Positions 24,130-30,176 of a stretch of 33,762 nucleotides of DNA are shown here, in pieces. The notes beneath the pieces were generated by a model. That model saw only the letters and a program-made list of their open reading frames with translations, was not told the DNA's origin and ran no database searches. Source of the stretch: Paludibacter sp. (GTDB lineage Bacteria > Bacteroidota > Bacteroidia > Bacteroidales > Paludibacteraceae); contig JARLGX010000012.1 of the NCBI GenBank assembly GCA_031292575.1, positions 1 through 33,762 on the forward strand. Direction: 5' to 3'. The position numbers and the translations under genes were made by a program. Numbering within the stretch: the stretch's first letter is position 1; the number at the start of each line of letters is the position of its first letter.

Positions 24130-24591
24130 CTAATCTTGCTTTTTGGTGGGAACAATGTAAAGTGGCAGCGTAGTTTTCTTTAATACATCTTGTGCTTCAC
24201 TTCCCAGAATAATGTTTTCCAACCATTTACGGCTGTGCGAACCCATGACAATAATATCAGCCTTCAAATCTTTGGCTGTACCCAAAATAATGTCAGCAAT
24301 TTCTCCATATTCCAATACAGTCTGAATGGATTCATCACCAAGATGTTTTTTTACTTTATCCAGGTACTTCTGTGTTGCTGTCTTTAAATCGCCCATAACA
24401 TCAACCTGCAATTCGCTCATATACGTGTAAGCTGAATAATAAACCGGTTGTTCGGAAATGACATGCAGCAATACCACTTTTGCATTCATGGCTTTTGCCA
24501 ATGCAAAACCTTGTTCAGCTACTTTTTGCGATGTTTCATCATAATCAAGTGCTATCAATACTTTTTTAATTACTGTTGTTTTCATATTCAT
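24130..24591 (-). CDS. Universal stress protein (UspA family)
   Basis: 153 residues, a single Usp domain. N-terminal strand KKVLIALDYDETSQKVAEQG carries the adenine-binding aspartate; AKVVLLHVISEQP is the second strand; the phosphate loop reads IVMGSHSRKWLENIILGSEA. In the ATP-binding consensus G-2x-G-9x-G-S/T the second glycine is serine here (GSHS), a change I have seen in Bacteroidota members, so nucleotide binding may be altered. TLPLYIVPTKKQD forms the last strand. Cytoplasmic. Role by family: survival under stress or growth arrest. Start could also be Met3. It is the first gene of the minus-strand run uspA-yihY, opposite to gpmA. Confidence 0.9.
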   Translation of the reverse strand: MNMKTTVIKKVLIALDYDETSQKVAEQGFALAKAMNAKVVLLHVISEQPVYYSAYTYMSELQVDVMGDLKTATQKYLDKVKKHLGDESIQTVLEYGEIADIILGTAKDLKADIIVMGSHSRKWLENIILGSEAQDVLKKTTLPLYIVPTKKQD

Positions 24592-24890
24592 TTATTTTTA
24601 ACTGATTATTTGTATCCATATTTAAGGCAAAGTTCCATACTTTTTGACTTATATGTGTTACATAGTTTTTGAATAAAGTTACATGTTTCACACTTTTCTC
24701 GCTCCCCTTCGTTCGTAGAGACTGCATAAAACTAATTCAAGTACATTCTTTTTGAAAAGGTCTTAAAAGCAATCTTTTTAAGAACATATCAACCATTTAA
24801 ATGTTAGAGAATAAATATTATAAGCTTGAAACTTATTGCATAAAATTGAAAGTAAAGTAGTAAAACAGATAATCATTAAAAATAACCGGT
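24592..24890. other. Divergent intergenic region, uspA/gpmA
   Basis: About 300 AT-rich bases that must hold promoters for both genes. I found no exact TAnnTTTG box with a partner on either strand. No repeat of the families seen elsewhere. Confidence 0.4.
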
Positions 24891-25631
24891 ATGAAATTAG
24901 TTTTGATACGTCATGGAGAGAGTCAATGGAATAAAGAAAATCGGTTTACAGGTTGGACCGATGTTGACTTAACAGAGAAAGGAATAGAAGAAGCCAAAAA
25001 TGCTGGAAAGCTTCTTAAAGCAGAAGGTTTTACTTTCGACATTGCTTACACTTCGGTGCTGAAAAGAGCCATCCATACACTTTGGAATGTAATGGATGAA
25101 ATGGATCTTGCCTGGATTCCGGTATATCGTTCGTGGAGACTGAACGAAAAAAGCTACGGTGACCTGCAAGGATTGAACAAAGCCGAAACTGCACATAAAT
25201 ATGGTGATGATCAGGTGCTGCTTTGGCGGCGAAGCTTCAATGTTCGTCCTCCCGAATTGGATATATCTGACAAACGACATCCTGTAAACGAGCTGAAATA
25301 CGGCGCAATTGACAAATCGTTATTGCCTGCCACCGAATGTTTAAAAGATACTGTCGACCGATTCTTACCTTATTGGCATGAAACAATCCTACCTTCTATT
25401 CTTCAGCAGCAAAAAGTTTTAATTGTAGCGCATGGTAATAGTTTAAGGGCGTTGGTTAAGCATCTGGATCGTTTGTCGGATGAAGAAATTCTGGACGTTA
25501 ACATCCCAACCGGAGTTCCACTGGTTTATGATCTCGACGAAAACCTGAATGTAAGGTCAAAGAATTATCTGGGAGATGAAGAAACTATTAATCAGTTAAT
25601 GAATGCTGTAAAAAATCAGGGAAAAGCGTAA
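24891..25631 (+). CDS. gpmA: 2,3-bisphosphoglycerate-dependent phosphoglycerate mutase
   Basis: 246 residues, normal for the family. [10 protein letters not shown] holds the phospho-acceptor His8; [15 protein letters not shown] follows; [18 protein letters not shown] contains the catalytic glutamate (about 86); [17 protein letters not shown] holds the second catalytic histidine (about 181). Reaction: 3-phosphoglycerate to 2-phosphoglycerate in glycolysis and gluconeogenesis (EC 5.4.2.11), cytoplasmic. It is monocistronic: a perfect hairpin at 25661-25689 follows the stop codon by 30 bases, and the next gene is on the opposite strand. Confidence 0.95.
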   Translation: MKLVLIRHGESQWNKENRFTGWTDVDLTEKGIEEAKNAGKLLKAEGFTFDIAYTSVLKRAIHTLWNVMDEMDLAWIPVYRSWRLNEKSYGDLQGLNKAETAHKYGDDQVLLWRRSFNVRPPELDISDKRHPVNELKYGAIDKSLLPATECLKDTVDRFLPYWHETILPSILQQQKVLIVAHGNSLRALVKHLDRLSDEEILDVNIPTGVPLVYDLDENLNVRSKNYLGDEETINQLMNAVKNQGKA

Positions 25632-25660
25632 TGAGTTTTAATTGTACGTTCATGCCGAAG

Positions 25661-25689
25661 CCAGTAAGGATATTTTATATCCTTACTGG
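25661..25689. terminator. Perfect hairpin after gpmA
   Basis: CCAGTAAGGATAT (25661-25673) and ATATCCTTACTGG (25677-25689) form a 13-bp perfect stem with a 3-base TTT loop. The following bases are CTCGTTTG rather than a T-run, so it is a weak intrinsic terminator or an insertion target. Its right arm is the start of the direct repeat that recurs at 26359. Confidence 0.6.
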
Positions 25690-25728
25690 CTCGTTTGTGT
25701 GAACAGTGACATTCTCTATCATCTCTTT
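25678..25728 (+). repeat. Direct repeat D, copy 1
   Basis: TATCCTTACTGGCTCGTTTG, then TGTGAACAGTGACATTCT and ATCATCTCTT, matches 26359-26406 with two substitutions and a 2-base insertion. The pair brackets the dihydrofolate-reductase-like gene exactly. Confidence 0.8.
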
Positions 25729-25737
25729 TCGCTCAGA

Positions 25738-26325
25738 TTATAAATCAGGGCGAGCAGGTTGTTTTGTTTCGTAGTGAAGCGCAATTACTCCGCAAGAAAA
25801 TGTTTTTGTTTCTATAAGGTTCAGTTTAGTCGTTTCGGTCATACCTTTATATAACGGAATGCCGTGTCCAAGTAAAACCGGATTAATAAATAACCAAAAC
25901 TCGTCAATTAGTCCTTGGCTTAACAATGCATGTGAAGCGGTCGGACTTCCGAAAATTAGGATATTTTTCCCGTCTTGTTTTTTTATTTTATTTATGTTGT
26001 CTGCAAGTTGGTCGCTAATAACTTTGGTGTTTTCAAGACCTTCTTCGCTTATTGTCTTTGATAAAACTACTTTTGAAACTTTGTTGTACCAAGCAGAATG
26101 TTCTTTGTCGTGTTTTGATGCCGTTGGTTGTTCGCCGGCAGTGGGCCAGTAACTCTGCATCATTTCATAAGTTACTCGTCCATAAAGCGCAGTGTCTGCT
26201 TTGTTTGTCATCGTGGCAACAAAGTCAAACATTTCTTCGTCTATATTTATCCAGTCCATTTCTCCATTAGGTCCTGCCACAAAACCATCAAGTGAAATGT
26301 GCATAAAGAAGATTAATTTTCTCAT
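25738..26325 (-). CDS. Dihydrofolate reductase-fold protein (RibD C-terminal family)
   Basis: 195 residues. The RibD_C/DHFR-like fold is seen in MRKLIFFMHISLDGFVAGPNG (in two parts: strand 1 and the SLDGF motif with the GPNGEMDW loop), ADTALYGRVTYEMMQSYWP (the GRxTYE motif), KVVLSKT, ILIFGSPTASHALLSQGLID (the nucleotide-binding GS segment) and FINPVLLGHGIPLY. Stand-alone members reduce unidentified pteridine-like or other substrates with NADPH; they are not proven folate enzymes. The gene is bracketed by direct repeat D at 25678-25728 and 26359-26406, and it opens the accessory block on the minus strand, so acquisition as a unit is likely. Confidence 0.88.
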   Translation of the reverse strand: MRKLIFFMHISLDGFVAGPNGEMDWINIDEEMFDFVATMTNKADTALYGRVTYEMMQSYWPTAGEQPTASKHDKEHSAWYNKVSKVVLSKTISEEGLENTKVISDQLADNINKIKKQDGKNILIFGSPTASHALLSQGLIDEFWLFINPVLLGHGIPLYKGMTETTKLNLIETKTFSCGVIALHYETKQPARPDL

Positions 26326-26358
26326 TTTGTTCTTTGTTTAATTATTTATACTATTTGT

Positions 26359-26406
26359 TATCCTTACTAGCTCGTTTCTGTGAACAGTGACATTCTATCA
26401 TCTCTT
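26359..26406 (+). repeat. Direct repeat D, copy 2
   Basis: TATCCTTACTAGCTCGTTTC, TGTGAACAGTGACATTCT and ATCATCTCTT; partner of copy 1 at 25678. Only copy 1 has the left hairpin arm, so copy 2 looks like the duplicate produced by an insertion or recombination event. Confidence 0.8.
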
Positions 26407-26411
26407 GTTAG

Positions 26412-26584
26412 CCGTAGTGTATGAATTCTGCACCCAACGTTCGGCATATGGCTCCAGCCTATGTTGCTGCTAAAAGAAAAGCTCCCGCTTTTCATAGTAT
26501 ATTTCAATCTGCAAGGCAAAGCCTTGCTTCTAACTGCGACCAAGCGAAGACTCTTGGCCGAACTTAAGACCACTACGCTCAACC
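26412..26584. repeat. Repeat R3, copy A
   Basis: About 173 bases bounded by CCGTAGTG and its complement CACTACG. Inside are a second pair GTTCGGC...GCCGAAC and two hairpins, GAAAAGCTCCCGCTTTTC and GCAAGGCAAAGCCTTGC. A near-identical copy B lies at 27336-27512 in the same orientation. Nested inverted arms suggest a structured element. Confidence 0.8.
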
Positions 26585-26606
26585 GGGATGGATTAAGTAC
26601 AGTAAT

Positions 26607-27284
26607 TTACAAGTTAACAGTCAATTTTAATACAGTATTAATTCTTGAGACATTATCGGATTTAGTACTAGAATGGTTATTTAATGTAAGTTTATCATAG
26701 TATCCGGGCAAAATTGAAATGCCTGCACCAACATCTATTATTTTCGATATATGATAATTAATTTCAGTACCCAGTAAAACATCAAAAATACATTTGGTAT
26801 ATATATCTTTCAGGTAAAAATTCTCCATTGGGCTATTCTTACTAACATAATACCATTGAACTCCCGGTGCAATTTTCCAATTGATATCTAATTTACTATT
26901 TGAAAGTTGTTTTTTATGTATTAATTCAAGTCCGACAAAATCAAATCTTGATTTATCCGTCAAAGTACCGCTAACAAGTATTCCACTTGCATATACATCT
27001 TCTTTATTAACCATCGTTGAAGCATTATTAGAATATAAGTTGGAAATTATTCCTAATCCAAAGGAATTAAAAAATACTCCTGCTTCGAATTCATTTACAA
27101 CACCGGCTTTAAGTTGATTAATCAAATATCTATCCATATTGTCAGTAAATATGGTAGCTTTAAAAGGTAAATAACTTATACCTATATTATAACTTCCAAA
27201 GAATGTTACTTTATTAGGTTCTGCTGAAAATAATTTTCCCACAAAAATTAAAATAAAAATTGAAGTAGATATAACTTTTCTCAT
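26607..27284 (-). CDS. Small predicted outer-membrane or secreted beta-barrel protein
   Basis: 225 residues with a cleavable signal peptide (MRKVISTSIFILIFVGKLFSA, cut probably after the SA). The mature part has alternating hydrophobic strands, glycine turns and aromatic residues (GSYNIGISYLPF, FGLGIISNLYS, DVGAGISILPGYY) and ends VLKLTVNL, as in small eight-stranded outer-membrane barrels. I do not recognise a specific family. The gene lies exactly between repeat R3 copies A and B, so gene and repeat behave as a unit; it has no promoter box that I can see. Function unknown. Confidence 0.72.
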   Translation of the reverse strand: MRKVISTSIFILIFVGKLFSAEPNKVTFFGSYNIGISYLPFKATIFTDNMDRYLINQLKAGVVNEFEAGVFFNSFGLGIISNLYSNNASTMVNKEDVYASGILVSGTLTDKSRFDFVGLELIHKKQLSNSKLDINWKIAPGVQWYYVSKNSPMENFYLKDIYTKCIFDVLLGTEINYHISKIIDVGAGISILPGYYDKLTLNNHSSTKSDNVSRINTVLKLTVNL

Positions 27285-27335
27285 TTTACCTTGCTTTTTT
27301 CATTTAATCATATATTCTAAACTTTCTCTGGTTCA

Positions 27336-27512
27336 CCGTAGTGTATAAAACCTGCAATTCCCAACGTTCGGCATATGGCTCTGCCTTCGTCGAAGCTAAA
27401 AGAAAAGCCCCGCTTTTCATAGTATATTTCAATATGCAAGGCAAAGCCTTGCTTCTAACTGCGACCAAGCGAAGACGCTTGGCCGAACTTAAGACCACTA
27501 CGCTCAACTGAG
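27336..27512. repeat. Repeat R3, copy B
   Basis: About 177 bases closely matching copy A over the whole length, including CAACGTTCGGCATATGGCTC, the GCAAGGCAAAGCCTTGC hairpin and CTTAAGACCACTACGCTCAA. Differences cluster in the spacer near the left arm. Confidence 0.8.
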
Positions 27513-27547
27513 GTTTGAGCCACATTTCGGGCATCTAATTTCAGTTT

Positions 27548-28009
27548 CTAACATAATGTTGGTTTTAAAAATTCGAATAATTTTAAAATTGATAATATAA
27601 TTGCTAAAACACTTCCAGTTTTAATTACAATATTCCAAACTTTATTAAGTGTTATTTTTCTTTTGTAATATTTCTGCCAGTGATTAAAATATGCCCAATC
27701 TTCACCTGTTGATTTAAAATCATAAATCGTATTCTTACGACTTTCATCTAAACCGAAAGTTGCAAGTAGACTTCCGCCAGTAAACATTTTTCTCACTTTA
27801 GTTTCACTGTAAAGATTAAATTGCAAAGAATTTAATTTTGCTTTTTCATTTAACTGTTTTGTCGTAGTTTTAAATGCTTCATTGATTACGTCAATGTCTT
27901 TTTGATTATAATTCTCTTCTTCAAAGTTTAGTCTTAGAAAGTAACCATAGTCTAGCTTACAGAGCAATTTTTTAGTATCGTCATTCTCGAAATTTAGATT
28001 ACTTTTCAT
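27548..28009 (-). CDS. Hypothetical protein with C-terminal membrane anchor
   Basis: 153 residues, AT-rich codons. The N-terminal 120 residues are charged and soluble, with DYGYFLRLNFEEENYNQKDI and a mixed helix/strand pattern; a single hydrophobic helix (about 125-147, VWNIVIKTGSVLAIILSILK) is followed by FEFLKPTLC. No signal peptide, so it is probably a tail-anchored inner-membrane protein facing the cytoplasm. No family recognised. It is separated from the downstream gene by repeat R3 copy B and from the upstream gene by the 44-bp palindrome at 28032-28075, the same gene-then-palindrome order as its neighbours. Accessory gene of unknown role. Confidence 0.68.
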   Translation of the reverse strand: MKSNLNFENDDTKKLLCKLDYGYFLRLNFEEENYNQKDIDVINEAFKTTTKQLNEKAKLNSLQFNLYSETKVRKMFTGGSLLATFGLDESRKNTIYDFKSTGEDWAYFNHWQKYYKRKITLNKVWNIVIKTGSVLAIILSILKLFEFLKPTLC

Positions 28010-28031
28010 TGTTTCATTAGTTTTATTTTTT

Positions 28032-28075
28032 AAGCCTACCGCTAACGACCGAGCGTGTATTAGCGGTTAGGGCTT
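28032..28075. repeat. 44-bp imperfect palindrome, attC-like
   Basis: AAGCCTACCGCTAA (28032-28045) is nearly the reverse complement of TTAGCGGTTAGGGCTT (28060-28075), lacking two bases in one arm. The arms contain GCTAACG and GTTAGGG, reminiscent of the RYYYAAC/GTTRRRY core boxes of integron attC sites, though the element is shorter than known attC sites. It lies between two genes of the accessory block. Confidence 0.6.
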
Positions 28076-28094
28076 TAATTGTTTTCTTTTCGTA

Positions 28095-28748
28095 CTATTC
28101 GTAAAGTGATTTTAAATCGTGTTTCCCAACATTTATTGCAAAGCAATCCATTGGTCGGATTAATTTCTTTTTCGTCAAATCAGTAGGTTTTTTAATATCG
28201 CTTTCATCATAAAGTTGAACTATACATCTGCATTCGGGACAATTGGGTGGAAAATATATATCCCAAAACTCATCATCAACTGATCTAACAATATTGTTCA
28301 ATTTTTTACAAGTCGTACATGTTGTTTCATCAGTAATTGCGTTGTATTTTAGAAAGGGTAATATGTCTTTATTTCTTTGGATATATTTCCATGTTGAATA
28401 ATTATCTGCCATCAAAATAAAATTATCGCTCTCTATTTTCAAAGTATCAACATCATAGTCAGGAATTCTTTCGAGAATCAACTTGACGAATTCCTTTTGA
28501 GTCATTGATTTATAGTAAAGTTTCTTAACTGATTCTGAAATAAAAATCGCATTTTCTTTAGTTTTAGCTTGAGTAAAATATCCAATCTTGTTGTTTAAGA
28601 AGTAGGCAATACTGTCATTCGCTTTTTCAGATTCTACTTTATTCGAATTGTCCGAATGGAATTCAATCAAATTACCACTTTTCTGTTTTCTTAATTTGAT
28701 TAGCGTCAAAACTATCAAAACCAAAACAACGATTATAATGATTTGCAT
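28095..28748 (-). CDS. Membrane-anchored protein with Mu-F-like C-terminal cysteine motif
   Basis: I set the start at the ATG at 28748 (217 residues), 4 bases after the upstream stop, instead of an upstream ATG at 28841 that overlaps the previous gene by 89 bases. One N-terminal helix (about 2-18, QIIIIVVLVLIVLTLIKL) is followed by a charged linker and a soluble domain. Near the C-terminus it reads NAITDETTCTTCKKLNNIVR, then YFPPNCPECRC: cysteines 144, 147, 170, 173, 175. The order D-x-x-x-C-x-x-C-x-x-L, PP, then CRC is that of the phage Mu-F/SPP1 gp7 head morphogenesis domain (PF04233), a domain also used in polymorphic toxins. In a short membrane protein outside a phage it is unusual; metal binding by the cysteines is an inference. 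Paired with the next gene upstream. Confidence 0.65.
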   Translation of the reverse strand: MQIIIIVVLVLIVLTLIKLRKQKSGNLIEFHSDNSNKVESEKANDSIAYFLNNKIGYFTQAKTKENAIFISESVKKLYYKSMTQKEFVKLILERIPDYDVDTLKIESDNFILMADNYSTWKYIQRNKDILPFLKYNAITDETTCTTCKKLNNIVRSVDDEFWDIYFPPNCPECRCIVQLYDESDIKKPTDLTKKKLIRPMDCFAINVGKHDLKSLYE

Positions 28749-28752
28749 AGAA

Positions 28753-29211
28753 TTAGAAATTGATTGTAATACAATTAGAGAATATTGAATTATATAGTTG
28801 AAATAAAGAATAGACACCAGCAGCAACAGCTCCAAAAACAAGTAGGATTTTTTCTATATAACGAAGTTGTCTCGTGTTTTTTATATCCTTTTCTTTCTGA
28901 TAAAAACCTCCAGAATTTTTGAACATTCGGCCGGCATAAGTAATATAGAATCTGTGATTAAGGCGTTTGTTTTCAACGTATTCTCCAGAAGTGTTTTGTT
29001 CAATAATGTTGATGTATTTTTCTTCGGTTGAAATAAGTTCGTCCTTTAGAAGCTTATCCATAATTAGCCAAAGCTCAAATTCGTCATACTCTAAACCGTT
29101 CTTTTTTAGCCCCTCTTTTAATTCATAAAACTCTCGAAAAGAGTTTGGTTGTTGAATTGTCGCAAGATATTTTAAAACATTGTCAAGCTTCGTAATTTCA
29201 GCAATTTTCAT
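28753..29211 (-). CDS. Winged-helix-like protein with C-terminal membrane helix
   Basis: Start set at the ATG at 29211 (152 residues, MKIAEITKLDNVLKYLA); an 11-residue extension would begin with GTG. The first 100 residues look like a winged helix: helices VLKYLATIQ, FREFYELKEGLKKNG, EFELWLIMDKLLKDELI, then strand YINIIEQ and HRFYITYAGRMF. A hydrophobic helix (about 122-143, KILLVFGAVAAGVYSLFQLY) ends the protein. No signal peptide. No family firmly recognised; proteins of this shape are scattered in Bacteroidota genomes. Its stop is 4 bases before the start of the Mu-F-like gene, so the two are almost certainly translated as a pair, both anchored in the inner membrane, one at each end. First gene of the accessory block on the minus strand. 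Confidence 0.7.
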   Translation of the reverse strand: MKIAEITKLDNVLKYLATIQQPNSFREFYELKEGLKKNGLEYDEFELWLIMDKLLKDELISTEEKYINIIEQNTSGEYVENKRLNHRFYITYAGRMFKNSGGFYQKEKDIKNTRQLRYIEKILLVFGAVAAGVYSLFQLYNSIFSNCITINF

Positions 29212-29244
29212 AGTTTGTTTCAAGTTTTTTTTTACAATAACCAC

Positions 29245-29619
29245 CTACAATTTATATTGTCACCTTGGTAACCATATATAAACTTTAGAAATTGGTTTAG
29301 TTGTTATTAGTTGTTTATTAATTAGTATTTTATAATTTAGTCGATTGTTTAACATAGGTGCTCATACATGAATTTAACCAGTTGCTCTTTTATAAATGTT
29401 TTGTTGTTGTTTTTAATTAAAACAGCCCCAAAGATAAATACTTATTTTAAATTAACCTTGTTTTTCTATGGAATATTTAATTTATCTGTTGGGCTCTTAA
29501 TATTAGCAGATGCATTGAGTGGGATATGCGTGTAAATCTCTCTGGTTTTGTTACATGAGTGCCTTCATCAACCAAATGTGTGTGTAGTTTTCTTTCGTTT
29601 CAATGCCTTTTGCTTGTTC
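29245..29619. other. AT-rich leader of the accessory block
   Basis: About 375 bases with no gene. On the minus strand TATCTTTG (29429-29436) is a TAnnTTTG box about 220 bases before the 29211 start, without a clear -33 partner; it is the only promoter candidate for the block. Confidence 0.35.
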
Positions 29620-30040
29620 GTCAGACGTGTATTCGTCTTCGTCAGATGCGTTATCCTTTACTGACAGATGCGTTATCGTCTTCGTCAGACGCGTTCACCT
29701 TTACTGACAGATGCGTTATCGTCTTCGTCAGACGCGTTCACCTTTACTGACAGATGCGTTATCGTCTTCGTCAGATGCGTTATCCTTTACTGACAGATGC
29801 CTTATCGTCTTCGTCAGATGCGTTCACCTCGACCGACAGACGCGTTATCGTCTTCGTCAGACGCGTTCACCTTTACTGACAGATGCCTTATCGTCTTCGT
29901 CAGATGCGTTCACCTTTACCGACAGATGCGTATTCGTCTTCGTCAGATGCGTTATCCTTTACTGTCAGATGCGTTATCGTCTTCGTCAGATGCGTTATCC
30001 TTTACTGTCAGATGCGTTATCGTCTACTGACAGATGCGTT
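29620..30040. repeat. 21/22-bp tandem repeat, about 20 units (43-bp higher-order period)
   Basis: Units alternate between GACAGATGCGTTATCGTCTTC (21) and GTCAGATGCGTTCACCTTTACT (22), with T/C changes in CAGAYGCG. CGTCT-TCGTC-AGACG makes a small hairpin at each junction. Because 43 is not a multiple of three and unit sequence lacks stops, several frames stay open through it; I do not take any as a gene. Confidence 0.85.
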
Positions 30041-30176
30041 CCGTTGAATGGGATAGGTTTTGGAACTTACCCCAGACACACAAAATCTAGTTTATAGGAG
30101 TTGAAGTTGGTTTTCAGTTGCCTGAAGGCTGGTTTCTGTTTACCAGGCTGCTACCATCCGTATAGAAAAATGGACA
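30041..30176. other. Short unassigned stretch
   Basis: 135 bases between the tandem repeat and the M1 peptidase stop, containing TTCAGTTGCCTGAAGGCTGG and no clear terminator for the peptidase gene. Confidence 0.4.

Noticed and set aside
26412-27512. R3 copies as true integron attC sites
   Set aside because: ACCCAAC at the left matches RYYYAAC, but the right arm lacks a matching GTTRRRY, and length is above usual attC size; only the 28032-28075 palindrome stays as a weak candidate.
28749-28841. Upstream ATG extension of the Mu-F-like gene
   Set aside because: It would overlap the previous gene by 89 bases; the ATG at 28748 lies 4 bases after that gene's stop and keeps one complete membrane helix.
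29620-30040. CRISPR array
   Set aside because: Both halves of each 43-bp period are conserved, so there are no unique spacers; unit lengths of 21-22 bp are too short and no cas gene is present.
29711-30097. 128-codon open frame over the tandem repeat
   Set aside because: Several frames stay open because the repeat unit lacks stop codons and its 43-bp period cycles through all frames; no leader or signal of coding.
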